A stretch of 64,000 nt of DNA, taken from the NCBI GenBank assembly GCA_001887945.1, contig LDOQ01000010.1:248001-312000 (forward strand), read 5' to 3'. The notes under the pieces were generated by a model, which did not search any database, was not told where the DNA came from, and saw nothing but the letters and a program-made list of their open reading frames with translations. This DNA comes from Spraguea lophii. Its lineage: Eukaryota > Microsporidia > Spragueidae. Positions 18,842-30,780 of the stretch are shown here, in pieces; within the stretch, counting starts at the first letter, position 1, and every line of letters starts with the position of its first letter. The translations under genes were made by a program, and so were the position numbers.

Positions 18842-21385
18842 ATGTTTATTTCGTTTTTAATACCGATTCTTACCAGTAATGATTATTGGATGAAAGTATA
18901 TCCTGTAAAGTATTTTATAAATCTGGTAATGCAGAATGATGATTATACTGGTGTTAATGTTATTAAAGTGCAAGTGACAGAGAAGACGAATAAGTTTGCT
19001 ATCAATTCAAAAGGATTGAAAATTGGAGAAATTATTATGTTAGAAAATAAAGATGGTGTTGAGGAATCTATGAAAGAGAAAGGAAAAAGTTTTAATAGTG
19101 AATCTAATTTCGTGAGAAATTATAAAGAGGGACCCGATGAAATTAAGATTTATACAAAAGAATTGAAGATTCAGGATTATTTGCTTTTTATAAAATATCA
19201 GGGAACTGTAAAAGATAATCTGTGTGGATTTTATAGGGGTGATTATAAAGTGAAGCAGGAACAGAAGGTGTTATATTCAACACATTTCCAGTCTGCCCAT
19301 GCGAGATCGGCTATTCCTTGTTTTGATCACCCACTTTTGAAAGCTGTGTTTAAAATAAAAATTACGGCGGATAAAAAATTTTCTATTATTTCAAATACAG
19401 AGGCTGTTAAGGAAGAAATTAATGAAAATAATAAAACAGTAGAATTTGCAGATACACCTAAAATGAGTACATATCTTTTAGCATTTGTAATAGGGGAAAT
19501 AGAATTTTTAGAGGATAAATTAAATGATATAACATTGAGAACGTATACAGTAGAAGGATTGAAAGATTTAGCCGAATTTTCTTTAAAAGTAACAAAGAAA
19601 AGTTTAGAAATATATGAAGATTATTTTGGAATAAAATATCCACTTAAGAAATTAAGTAATATTGCAATACCAGAATTTATGATGGGGGCTATGGAAAACT
19701 GGGGATTGATAATATATAGGAATGATGTATTATTATATGATAAGAATACCAGTACTGTTTTTACATTAAAAAGAGTCTCTGAAGTAATATGTCACGAGGT
19801 TGCTCATCAATGGTTTGGAAATTTAGTTACCATGAAATGGTGGAACGATCTATGGTTGAACGAAGGTTTCGCTAACTGGGCTGCTATGAAATGTATTTCA
19901 AAATTTCCTAAGGATATTATCGATTGGGATGTCGAAACAACCCTTTTAAATGATGAAGTATATAGTGGAATGGAATTAGATTCTTTGAATAACACACATC
20001 CTATTGAAGTAGATGTAAAAACACCTGAGGAAGTAGATCAAATATTTGATGGAATTTCTTATTCTAAAAGTTTTGCGTTGATACGAATGGTAGAAAATTA
20101 CATCGGTGAGGTTAATTTTCAACAGAGATTACAAAATTATTTAAAAAAATTTCAATATTCCAACGCAGATTCTAATGATCTTTGGAATGCACTTAGTGAC
20201 AGTAAACATGATGTTTATTCATTGATGAATGATTGGACTAAAAAAGAAGGGTTTCCTCTTTTAAGAATAACAGAAGAAGAAAATGAAATAAAAATAACTC
20301 AAGAAAGATTTTTCAAGGGAATAGAAAAGGATACCAAAGGAGAGAAATGGTTTATTCCTTTAAAAATTAAATTTGGAGATGAAGAGATTTTGGTTGAAAT
20401 GAAAGAAAAAGAAATAAAAATTAAAAAACAAAATAAAGATTTTAAAATAAATAACGAAGGTGTAGGATTTTACTCAACCCTTTATGAAAATAAAACATTA
20501 GAAGTAGAAAATCTATCAGTCAGAAATAGATTAAATTATATAAATGATTTGGTATTACAATCATTATCATCTTATATTACATTAGATAAAGTAATAAATA
20601 TTTCTGCTTTTGCCAAGAATGAAGATAATCATGAAGTACTTTCAGCATTGTTGATAGGAATAGCAGACTTTAAAATTATTTTATATGAAGATAGAGAATA
20701 TTTTGAAAAGATAATATTAGATATTATAAAGGATAAAAAAATAGATTTTAATAATCCTGGAGATAATATTAATGATTTATCAAATACAATATTCATAGTT
20801 AATTATTTGGTTTCTAACAACGATAAAAATTTCATTGATAAAATCTATAGTAAATGGGAAGAATATAAAAAGGATAGAAATTCTATAAATCCCGTTTTTA
20901 GAACTGCATTGTTTTTTACTGCAGCAAAGAAAGAAAATAATCTTGAAGATTTTCTAGAAATTTATAAAAATGGTGTGGTTGATGAGAAGCATGTAGCATT
21001 GGCAATGATGGGTAGATTTACCGATAAAAATACATATTTAAAAAGTATAGAATTGTTATACACTGATGAAATTATATTACAAGATAAAATTACATTATGT
21101 TCAGGTTTAATTTCTTCTTTAGAATTTAAAGATATTTTTATTCGGGAATTTATGAATAATTATGAGAAAATAAAAGTATTATTTAAGAATAATGGACCAT
21201 TATTATCGTATGCAATAGAAACAGTATTTAGTGCATCTTATGGGAAAATGTTTGAAGAGAGTAAGATATTTTTAATGGAAATAAAAAATGAAGAAACAAA
21301 AAGAGCAGTAGATTTAGCGATCGAGAAAGCAGAGATAAAGAATGAGTTTAGAAAGAAAAATTTGAAAAGAAAAAAGAATGAATAA
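18842..21385 (+). CDS. M1-family zinc aminopeptidase
   Basis: 847 residues, normal length for the puromycin-sensitive/Ape2-type family. It removes N-terminal residues from peptides. Seen: exopeptidase motif GAMENWG at 282-288, zinc site HEVAHQWFGN (His318, Glu319, His322) with the third ligand Glu341 in LWLNEGFANWA, and the downstream Tyr region DGISYSKSFALIRM. The C-terminal half is the helical ERAP1-like domain, less conserved. The N-terminus is short before the beta-saddle (YPVKYFINLVMQNDDYTG). Residues 1-11 are hydrophobic, but the call of a signal peptide is unsure; an in-frame Met at 18890 is an alternative start. No CCC motif precedes either. The basic tail RKKNLKRKKNE is unusual. The gene stands alone between two large spacers. 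Confidence 0.93.
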   Translation: MFISFLIPILTSNDYWMKVYPVKYFINLVMQNDDYTGVNVIKVQVTEKTNKFAINSKGLKIGEIIMLENKDGVEESMKEKGKSFNSESNFVRNYKEGPDEIKIYTKELKIQDYLLFIKYQGTVKDNLCGFYRGDYKVKQEQKVLYSTHFQSAHARSAIPCFDHPLLKAVFKIKITADKKFSIISNTEAVKEEINENNKTVEFADTPKMSTYLLAFVIGEIEFLEDKLNDITLRTYTVEGLKDLAEFSLKVTKKSLEIYEDYFGIKYPLKKLSNIAIPEFMMGAMENWGLIIYRNDVLLYDKNTSTVFTLKRVSEVICHEVAHQWFGNLVTMKWWNDLWLNEGFANWAAMKCISKFPKDIIDWDVETTLLNDEVYSGMELDSLNNTHPIEVDVKTPEEVDQIFDGISYSKSFALIRMVENYIGEVNFQQRLQNYLKKFQYSNADSNDLWNALSDSKHDVYSLMNDWTKKEGFPLLRITEEENEIKITQERFFKGIEKDTKGEKWFIPLKIKFGDEEILVEMKEKEIKIKKQNKDFKINNEGVGFYSTLYENKTLEVENLSVRNRLNYINDLVLQSLSSYITLDKVINISAFAKNEDNHEVLSALLIGIADFKIILYEDREYFEKIILDIIKDKKIDFNNPGDNINDLSNTIFIVNYLVSNNDKNFIDKIYSKWEEYKKDRNSINPVFRTALFFTAAKKENNLEDFLEIYKNGVVDEKHVALAMMGRFTDKNTYLKSIELLYTDEIILQDKITLCSGLISSLEFKDIFIREFMNNYEKIKVLFKNNGPLLSYAIETVFSASYGKMFEESKIFLMEIKNEETKRAVDLAIEKAEIKNEFRKKNLKRKKNE

Positions 21386-22881
21386 AAGGTTTATGAAATT
21401 ATTTTTCTTTTTTTATTTAGTATTGTAGATTTTATTAATATAAATGGAAATTAATTATGAGGATGTATTTTCAACGGAACTTTATTTCTAGGAATCCTTC
21501 AACTGTTGTTAGAGTCGTTTATGTATTTATTATTTTGTTTTATAAAATCAATATCTTATGCTGTCTAGAAACATCAATAATTATATTGTTTATACATAAA
21601 TGACATCATTCTTGTATATTTAAACGTTAAAGTTCAATATGATATGCATGCTTATTTCTATAAAATAATACGGAAAAACAGGTGAAAACAGAAATTTCAA
21701 AATAATTGTGATTATCACCTATTTATCTTAGAATAAAATATCGTTAATATAGATTACTAAATGAAATTATTTTAAATTACAAAAAGTACCATTATTTTAG
21801 ATAGATAATAAATATCTTTTAATATCACATATACTTTTAATAAACAGTTGATATATATTATAGTTAAATAAAAGCTACCAAGTAAAATATTTATTTGGGT
21901 ACTGATTTATTTTGTATAAACTGCTTTCTGATACCGAGCTGAAAATAATTGAATAATTTTATATTTTATTTTCGATTTATTATAATCTATATCTTCTGCT
22001 TAATGTGTTTGTCATGATGTATCAACCAATATCAAAATTACGGGGTTTGAATATTTTATCCATAAAATTGGCGAAATAGAAAAAAGATTAAATAAGGTGG
22101 ACGATAGATTTAATTAGTAAATTTTGATAATATAGTTTAAATATATTTGCATGATATCTTATTTCTTGACAAAAATATTGGCTAATTGGTATAACCACAA
22201 TTAATACATCGACTTGGAACTTTATAATTATTATTTCAATAAAAAATATTCAAATATTGAATATTTTGGAATATATGAAAAGATTAATGATTATTTACGT
22301 ATGTGCAATTAGCATATGTATATGTCATATTTTAAAAAACCAATGATGTTCGAGAATGGTGAATTACAACCAACCATGATATTTTGAGTATAATTAAATT
22401 ATTATTGAAAAAATATATATTATGAGTCTGTCCGTAAATCCTCTAAAAAAATTATTTGAAGAATTTATTCACATTTATTTTTTTTTATATAAAAAAAATC
22501 TCCTTTTTAATATATCTTTTTTTTACAAGAATTACAAATATTTTAAAAATAAAAGTTTTTAAAATTCCGAATTAAACTTAATATTTATTTTTCAATTAAT
22601 ATATTTTTTCCTCAAAAATAAATTTTATTTTTTTTAAAATTAGTCAATAATTTTTTTACATTTTATTTATTCTTCAGATTTTATTATGTTTTACGTAAAA
22701 CAACATATAATATGATTAACTACAATAAAATAATATTATGGCATTTTAAAGAATTTATAAGATTATCTCTGATTACAATATTTATCATATGTTTATATTT
22801 AACGTAGAATAACCATTATATAGATTTTCTGTGATAATAACATTCTGCAGAATAATGAAAAAAAGTGAATTAAAAATACAA
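21386..22881. other. Intergenic, no gene recognised
   Basis: 1.5 kb of AT-rich DNA downstream of the aminopeptidase. No open frame with family features and no repeat recognised. Confidence 0.45.
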
Positions 22882-23404
22882 ATAAATTGGGCGTATTTTT
22901 TTTTACGAATGAAACTTTTATTTATCAAAGCTTCCTGGCCGGTTGCGGCCTACCATGGTCTGTGACCTTCGGTTCCTCGAGCGACATTAAACTTGTACTA
23001 ACTGGTTTCACTACAGATATGCATTAATCTCATCTTACCTTATGCTCCAGAGTGTTAGGATTTTGCGTATGGTGCGCGTCGCCGCCCCCACTTCCAGCTC
23101 TTAAGGAATTCCCAGCCTCTTTCGTTGCATAGTATTGGCCGAGTCACTAATCAATACAGGGATTGCAACTACATCAGCTAAACACTACTTTAATCTAGTA
23201 GCGGGGCCGTCATACAAGGCACAGCTATGCTGCGCTATCGAAACCTCACCCACTCAACAACCTTTTTTTTTCTCTTCTGCATTTATTATTATTATTTTTT
23301 TGTTTTGAAAACTTTTTCTGGATGAGGGATTCGAACCCGCCAGGCTTGGGGTTTGGTTACCACCCCACGACCACTGGGCCAGGCGGGACTATAAATTGGG
23401 CGTA
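22882..23404 (-). mobile_element. Young tRNA-derived SINE with a perfect 14-bp target-site duplication
   Basis: The element is 22896-23390, flanked by ATAAATTGGGCGTA at 22882-22895 and 23391-23404. On the minus strand it begins with a tRNA-like head carrying exact A and B boxes (TGGCCCAGTGG, GGTTCGAATCC), has a body unrelated to tRNA that is visibly richer in G+C than its surroundings, and ends ATAAATAAAAGTTTCATTCG plus an A-tail. It differs from the 62.3 kb copy at about ten positions. The structure indicates RNA polymerase III transcription and LINE-type target-primed insertion. Confidence 0.93.
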
Positions 23405-23701
23405 GAACTTAATTTTCTTGGTAGAAATAAGAAAAAAAACCCTTGCAAATAATTTCATCGAATAAATACAACACAAAATTATTTGTAGAATATTCAATTT
23501 TGTTTATAATTGCGATTGGATGTTGTAATTTTGATATTAAGAAAAAAAAATATTTATTTTTTAGAACTAAAATAAAATATTTTCTTGTCATTTAAAACAT
23601 AATAACAGGTGTTAGCAAAAGTTTTATAATTTTCTTTTTTTGAAAAAATAATTTTTTTATAAGATCTTATAAATTATTTATTTACACATGAAATAAGGAG
23701 G

Positions 23702-24637
23702 ATGTTGAATCGAGAAGATTTTCATACAATTTATAAGGAAGAAATAAAAACAAATACATATGTTAATTTAGTTGCTATAAAATTTATTAAAATATCTGAA
23801 AACAATATATTTTCTTATATCGTAAGAATATCAAAACTGTTTAGTATCTGTTTTGTTTTCTTATTGAAAGTGAACTCAGCATCAATTAGCGAAGAAGGTA
23901 AACGAGCTCGTGTACAAAATATAACGTTGGAATTAAAAAAACCTAACGAAGTAGATAATATTAGCAATGGTATCATTGAGAACATTAATATAAATGCGAT
24001 TACCAACCATAGCAAGTTAGATGGTTTAATTCTTGACATTCTAAGTTTTGAATATAGTGGCGTTGAAGTATTCGGTAAAGACGTTGATAGATGTATTCCT
24101 TTACCTAATGTAGAATCGAACACAAAAGGTGAGTTAGAAGGTAAAGATATATCCGATAATATTATACCAGAAGATGAAATGTACATTAACACGATAATTT
24201 TTAAAATAAAGATGAAAGTTAACAATCATATTTATGAAACGTATATGCTTCTTATCGATATGAATAAAAATTACAAATATATTGATGTTACAGACAATTT
24301 TACATTAACTTTTAAAACGTTTGTACACCATGTTTTCTTACCACCTAAGATACCCAACCATAATTTTTATGTACGATTTGATAATTCCCGAGGCGAATAT
24401 ATCGATCAAAATAATATTAAATGCTATTCATATAAATTATCATTTAAGTGTGAATCCATGTCAATATCCAATATTCATAAGAACGGATATATTTATTTTT
24501 ATGATAAACCACGAGAAAAACGACAAAGATTTATACCCGTTCAAATAACACAAGAACCATTACAAAACAAATTTGAAATGAAACATACTATGATATTACC
24601 ATCAATGATAATCTGGGTTATTATGTTACTTTATTGA
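23702..24637 (+). CDS. Unknown protein with two hydrophobic segments, possibly surface-anchored
   Basis: 311 residues, family not recognised. A hydrophobic segment at ~41-58 (RISKLFSICFVFLLKVNSAS) looks like a signal sequence cleaved after NSAS, but it starts 40 residues after the Met, so the true start or a signal-anchor role is uncertain. A globular region with mixed composition follows (KIKMKVNNHIYETYMLLIDM, SYKLSFKCESMSISNIHKNG). The C-terminus is a hydrophobic tail (MILPSMIIWVIMLLY) with no charged residue after it, resembling a GPI-attachment or tail-anchor signal. The coding quality (balanced residues, 930 bp open) supports a real gene. It is the last intact gene before the transposon-filled region. 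Confidence 0.65.
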   Translation: MLNREDFHTIYKEEIKTNTYVNLVAIKFIKISENNIFSYIVRISKLFSICFVFLLKVNSASISEEGKRARVQNITLELKKPNEVDNISNGIIENININAITNHSKLDGLILDILSFEYSGVEVFGKDVDRCIPLPNVESNTKGELEGKDISDNIIPEDEMYINTIIFKIKMKVNNHIYETYMLLIDMNKNYKYIDVTDNFTLTFKTFVHHVFLPPKIPNHNFYVRFDNSRGEYIDQNNIKCYSYKLSFKCESMSISNIHKNGYIYFYDKPREKRQRFIPVQITQEPLQNKFEMKHTMILPSMIIWVIMLLY

Positions 24638-24966
24638 GTAAAATATAAAAAAATAATCCAAAAAGATATTAATACTATAAAATCATATTTATAAAATTTT
24701 AAATAAATATTTGATTATTATTTATTATTTTTTTATAGATATCTTGTTGTTCTATAAAAGAACAAACTTGGTTATATGTGTATGGTATCCCCGTTGAAAT
24801 TATGAAATGGGAGCGTCTTTGGTTTTGGGTCAAAAAGTTCTTATTAAAATTTTGTTATATGTGAAACATACGAAAAGTAGAAAAATTGGTATATTAATTT
24901 ATTTAAAAAAGAGCATCAAAAAAGGTATATTTTAAACTTAAAAGAAAATATTAAATAAAATTTAAT
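24638..24966. other. Spacer, nothing seen
   Basis: AT-rich sequence downstream of the unknown gene; no feature recognised. Confidence 0.4.
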
Positions 24967-25439
24967 CTTTTTTAATAAGACTTTTATTTATATCGAAGTT
25001 TCTTGGCCGATTGCAATCTACACTGGTTTATAAGGTTTGGTTCATGAAACACATTTAAACCTATATTAATTAGTTTAGCTATATATTTATTAACCTTATC
25101 TTGTTTTATTGCGTTAAAGTGTTGGGAATTTGCGTATAATGTATGTGTTGCATTCCCCTAATTTCTTAAAAATTTCTACCCCCTTCTTGGCATATATTGA
25201 CTGAATCATAAGTCAATACAGTGATTCCAACTACAACAACCAAACATAACTGTAATCTAGTAATGAGACTGTTGTAAAGGCACGCCAATACTATATTATC
25301 AAACCACATTCACTTAATAACTTTCTCTCTTCTACCATTTATTATTATTTTTTTGAAAATTCTTCTGGATGAGGATTCGAGAACCCGTCAGGATTAAGAG
25401 TTGGTTGCCACGCCACGACCACTCAATTAACTGGTTTAG
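24967..25439 (-). mobile_element. tRNA-derived SINE, strongly AT-decayed copy
   Basis: Full length on the minus strand. The 3' end matches AAAGTTTCATT with changes; the head has a damaged A box (TTAATTGAGTGG on minus) and a B box broken by an inserted base (GGATTCGAGAACC on plus). Most differences from the young copies replace G/C with A/T. Confidence 0.85.
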
Positions 25440-26299
25440 AATATCTCAATTTTATTAAAATGATGTTCAAATTTTATTTTTTTTATGTTGGAAAACTCGC
25501 CAGATAGAATTTTTTTATTAATGTTACGTCCTTGCAAAATAAAGAGACTTAATCATTTGTCGTTTTAAAATGTAAAACTCCATTTTATTAAACTCTTTGA
25601 TACAAAAATAATTATAAAGTACATTAGTTTTTCCATCATCTGTTTATTTATTAGGAAATACTTTGATTTGATCTTTGTATTTGTCCTATCTTTACATCCA
25701 TCTTGATACATTTTTATATCATTTTGAGTTTTCATATAATATTCAGCGTTTTGGTTCAAAATGTTTTTTTAATTTATACGGAACAATATAGTAATTCCAA
25801 ATTTTACTTTAGTTTCCTTTTTTGAATAATAATCAACTATTTCATATTTTTTCTAAAATCGTAATTTTTGTATTTTTTTATTTCAATCATGAGTATAAGA
25901 GATTGGAAAATCTTAGGAACGGAAATTTTCAGAGGTTTGATTATAGCTATTTAAAAATAAAATGTTATTATAAAAACAATTATTTTGCAAATTTTCCGGA
26001 ACCATTTCTATATATATGCTTTATGTAAAAATCTTTAAAATTTTGACGTTTTTTTGAAAGACCTAATAAAAAAATACGAATAATTATTAGCTGAGAAAAA
26101 CCGAAAAAAATCAATTGAACAAATGAAAATTTATAATAATAAAAACAGGTTATTTTAAAAATAAATTCATCATTATACCTGTAATATATGTTTCCAAGAT
26201 CAAGATACAAAATCTTAAAAATATTTAATATGTTAAAAAAAGTTAAAATCGATAACATAAAGTGTTTATTTCCATTGAAATTTCAAGAAAAGTGTTATG
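25440..26299. other. AT-rich DNA, no gene recognised
   Basis: Short hydrophobic or Tyr/Phe/Asn-rich open frames only (for example 25980-26258 minus). A GCCGAATTTGTTTTTAGAAA block near 26320 on the minus strand recurs in weaker form near 29500. Confidence 0.4.
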
Positions 26300-26900
26300 G
26301 CCGTGTTTCTAAAAACAAATTCGGCTAAACATCTTGAAACCCTTCTTGTGATATCAGCCTCTTTATTTTAAACTTTTTTTAAATACCGCCCATTTATTTT
26401 CTATGTCTTATAGATATTATTGTTTAGTTATGGTATCTATGAGGCTTTTAATGTAATTTGTTTTCCAATGTTAAAATCCGGGTTATTTTAATGTTATTAT
26501 ACAATTTCTAATAATTTGGGATGATTAAAGACTAATTGACCATATATTATTTTATCAATTTGATCAATGCCTCTTTTCCTATGATTAATCCCAACTAAAA
26601 ACACAGCACCTGTTTTATAAAAACCCCACTAATCTTCTGTTTTGTTTTGATAATTTATCTTTTATTATACTTTCTTTGAGCAATTACGGTTTCATCAATT
26701 CCCACTTTTTTGGTTATATCTTTGTATTTCTGAAATACAAATTTATCTTAAAATTCCACGAATTTCCAATACAATTCTTTAGATATCTTTGTGTCTATAA
26801 CCATATCTGAAACAGGTTGATCTCATGATTATTCATATATCCATACCAGTGCATTTTTAAAACCTATTTTACCGAGATTTTCAAAAATAAAACCAAGAAT
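26300..26900 (-). pseudogene. Merlin (IS1016/ISXO2-type) transposase fossil
   Basis: Minus-strand reading with frame breaks gives KKVGIDETVIAQRKYNK, the first catalytic Asp block of Merlin (VEIDE....RKYN.G), followed by FLVGINHRKRGIDQID. Stops interrupt every frame. Confidence 0.65.
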
Positions 26901-26999
26901 AATAAATAATTATATTTTACCAACGAATAAAATCATGCTAAAATTTTTAACTAATTATTCAATTATATATATTATTGGGTTTTATTTCTATATTGTTAT

Positions 27000-27360
27000 A
27001 AAAGTTTAGAAAAAAATCATTTATATTAGAATTAAACTCTTCAATAACAACTCTAATATATATCTTCAAAATAATTTTTTATAAGGTCTTCGGTCTCTTA
27101 CTCATTACTTTACGTTTTAATCTATTAAAAACGTTCTTAACAGTATTTGATTTCGGAGAATATGATGGTAATAATAAAAATCCGACTCTTTTTCTATCAA
27201 AAAGTTTTTTATATTATTAGCTGAATGAGTTCGAATATTTTTTTTTCGTTAACACCAAATTTCTTACAAAAACATTATCACAACAAACTTATTGTAAAAA
27301 CAATAAACCCATCTATGTTATACGCCTTTTCTTTTTATCTTGAAAACCCCTGTAAATTAT
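27000..27360 (-). pseudogene. IS630/Tc1-like transposase C-terminal fossil
   Basis: The minus strand encodes LLPSYSPKSNTVKNVFNRLK followed by RKVMSKRPKTL, the LPPYSP..NPIE..F..LK block. The catalytic Glu position has changed to Lys. Stops follow. Confidence 0.65.
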
Positions 27361-27479
27361 GTATATTACAGTGAAATACATCATTAAAAATACTGATTAC
27401 TTCCTCCAACATTTTAATATAAAATTTTTTCACTGTTATTGTTAGAGAGATATTTACAATTTCTAAAATATATTATTTT

Positions 27480-28680
27480 AAAATATCTCTTCTATTTGTT
27501 TTTGATCTTTTATTTAATATATAACTTTTAAAACAGCCCAAAATATTCTCTATTGAATTTAATCCAGGATATTAGATAGATAAAAATATGGATCTCATAT
27601 TTTTTCTGCTACATAAGATAATGCTTCATTATTTTATAAAATTTAATATCGCCGAATATTGAAATTGTATTTTCATTGAATACATTTTTATAATACATTG
27701 CCTATGTAAATCACCCACATTATACACCATTTAAAAACTTATGATACATTATATCAACTGCAAAAAAACCACACACATCGAAATGTTTTTACCTCTATTA
27801 GATGCGATAGAAGAAACTACTAATATATGTATTTAATTATGTCCATATGAATTGCTTATATGGGTTAGAACCTATATTTCGCTTAAAATAAGATTCATAC
27901 TCCGGAATAAGGAAATGGAGAGCATTAACTAACAATCTGTCTTTTGTACTCATTTGCAAAAAATTACAGAAGATTTGCCTCACTATTTTTCCAGTGATAC
28001 CACTAACCCTAACATTTCTATGTATAGTAGATTATGGTACATAGCTAACTTTTGCCATGTATTTTTCCCCATATACCCACCTGAATAATAAATAATCCTC
28101 CTCCGCAAAGTTATTTTGGCTAACCGCAATCCAATCTCTTTATTCTCTGGTCCCTAATCTTTTTAACAGATGCAATTTCTGAAAGTTACAGAGGGATTTT
28201 TATCGAGAAGTCCTAAAAGTTTATGAATAATATTTTGACCAATACCAATTATATTCATAAAAGATACAGGAATTATATTTATCGTTATACGTTTTACTTA
28301 CTCAAAGAGGTTTTCTGTCATGGCAATATATCCTTCTTTTATGCAACCATTATAATTTAATTATAATATTTAAAATAAATGTAATTTACTAAAACAAATT
28401 TACCTAAAGTTCTGTTTATAGTAGATTTACCAACTTTTTTGTTAAATGCTTCAAAAACAAAATCAACAAAATTTACTAGTATTATGTTTGAAAATTTTTT
28501 CCAAGTTGCTTTTATTATTTTTTCCTTTTCCGGGACTATTAATTCGTCGATCGAGCGAGATATTTAGAAAAATAATTGTCACTGAACACGTTTTTATTTA
28601 AAAATTTTTTTCTTAATGGTTGTACATTGATATTTAAAGACAATTATATTAAATATTTATCTTGTTCTGATTCACCAAAA
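27480..28680 (-). pseudogene. IS630/Tc1-like transposase fossil, nearly full length, perhaps two copies
   Basis: From 28350 downward the minus strand parallels the copies at 43.5-44.1 and 45.5-46.0 kb: an N-terminal helix-turn-helix region, then RGKNISMCVVF, FNENTISI with FGDIKFYK (catalytic Asp region), and GLNSIENIFGCFKSYILNKR. Frameshifts and stops are frequent. At 28400-28680 another N-terminal piece (EAFNKKVGKSTINRTLGKF) suggests a second copy. The young relatives share a TTTGAGTAAGTAAAACGTAT block with this one. Confidence 0.65.
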
Positions 28681-29924
28681 AAAGAACAAATGATTATTCT
28701 TTCTCATGACCAATCACCCTCCCTTTCGTGAAAAGAACGATTTTCTTATAATTATCTCAATAATTTTTATTAGTATCCAACTTTAAATGAATTTCCTTTT
28801 TTTCAGATTTGAATAATCCTAAATGGGTCAACGTAAATCTCACCTAATTTCCCTTTTTTACTTCATTTTTTTTCAAAACCCAAATTTATAATGTTAGAGT
28901 TTTATTTATTATTGTTTAACACTTCATTTTTCTGTATTAATAATATTTTGAAATTATTTACGTTGAATAAAATAAAGGGCATTAGAAGATAAACACATGA
29001 AAAAAGTAAAAAAATGGAATTTATTTATATTAAAATATTATATAAACATTATTTTTCTTAATTTCTAATAGATTCTAAATATTAATATTTTTTACAATCG
29101 TTACTTTTTTTTGAATGGTCCATAATGGAAAATTAAAGTTTCCATTATTTATAATGTAAAAAATAAAAAAAATGATAACCGTGAACTTAAGGCTCTAATG
29201 ATAAGTCAAATATTAAATAAAACTAATTATATAATTATGTTTATTATAAAAAAATAAAAATGTTTATAAACCATAAATTTTTTTTTAAAAATATTTTTTT
29301 AATCGTTATGCTATTATTGTTAACATTATTGGGATATTTTTACTCGTCCTTCTAATTGTTACTCTATTTATACTAATTATTCCATTAAAATATCTCATTT
29401 TATATTCTTTTATAGCAAGCATTTCTTACTCATTGAATAATTGGGAATTATATTCATTTTTATTACAGATATTACTGTTATTATTAAATTCAGCCGTGTT
29501 TAGAAACAATCCGGATAGTGTTTCATTCACAGTTCTATATTTTTAATGTTATATTGTCATGCGATTTCATCGATAATATTCCCCCATTTTTTTATGTTCT
29601 GTATAACATTATAGATATTAAACTTTTTAATTTATCTTTGAAATTCTGATAATGTAGATGGCCAAATATGTGTTTTGCACTATATTTATCACACAAAAAA
29701 AATATTCTACTGTTTTATTAATACACGGGAAATATTATTCAAATTTTGTTGCACAATTACTTATAGTTAAAATATATTTAAATTATTATTATCAAATTTA
29801 TGATATAACATATACGTTATATACAATTGGATTTTATTAAATTTTTGTATAATAATGATTGGTTGTATAAATACCGATCAATACATGTCCTGCGTGCACC
29901 ATAAACAAGACAGTTGTTCAACGC
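28681..29924. other. AT-rich DNA with possible transposon debris
   Basis: No gene. Weak resemblance to other relics on the minus strand; nothing that can be assigned. Confidence 0.35.
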
Positions 29925-30780
29925 CGATTTGATATCGCTTATTTTTATATTATAAAATTTATTTTTTATTTCATTAAAAATTGAATTTATGTCTCTATGG
30001 CAATTTTCGCAAACCTTTCAATATATTCTTCTTCTAATCCAATAATACACCTGGATTATATTCTGGAGGACGATTACTTATTATTATAAAATTTTTATAA
30101 TTCGACAATATCATCTTGTTTTGCCATTTTTATTTTAAATTTTATTTTTTTGATTTTAATTAAACTGGCCGGATATATTTGCGTTCTTAAATATATAACA
30201 AAATCATTACATTCTTCTTTTACTCTTATTTTTATTAAATTTACTAATATATATTTCTTTTAAAAAGATTTTTTGAAAAAAAGTTTCCGTTTTACAAGCA
30301 TTCCTATTATTACCATTGTAATTTAATATATAAGTCATATCAACCTGTATATTATCCAATTTTTCATTATAATTATTGACCATATTTGGGTTTCTTGTAC
30401 ATTTATTATTCTTGTCAAGCAAACCCTTCAATATTTAATAATGTTTTCAACTTTTTTCTGCTTTTTATTATAATAATTGTTACCAATTTCATTGTATATT
30501 GCATTTACATCTCTATGGGAATGTATGTGAATATCTTCGATATACCGCTTTTTGAATTTGGGAAATAAGCTGGAACATATTCAGAACTGTTTTTATCAAT
30601 TCTCTTAACAAAAGTATTATTGATTATTAATTCAATTTATTCAATTTTTTTTATATTTTTTCCTTAAATTGTCGTTTAAAGTGACAAATGAAACTATATC
30701 GATTTTTAAATCAACTCTTAATTGATATCCATCTTCCGGTTCTATTTTAGTATTATTTGCAACAGATAAATAATTTCAAA
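29925..30780 (-). repeat. Two diverged copies of an unidentified coding repeat
   Basis: Minus-strand readings give CHRDINSIFNEIKNKFYNIK near 30000-29920 and SHRDVNAIYNEIGNNYYNKK near 30515-30450, clearly related to each other. The upstream part near 30780 also has a DNA-level relative near 52430 (ACCATTATTATYGATRYTTA). Probably an old transposon family; not recognised. Confidence 0.45.

Noticed and set aside
23320..23390. A possible functional tRNA gene (perfect A and B boxes on the minus strand)
   Set aside because: The acceptor and anticodon stems do not close into a cloverleaf and the same segment is the head of a dispersed repeat; it is a SINE promoter.
12611..23650. Recurring TTTTTTTGAAAAAATA near 12612, 15522 and 23640 as a terminator
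   Set aside because: Three occurrences in DNA this AT-rich, in inconsistent positions relative to genes, are not enough.
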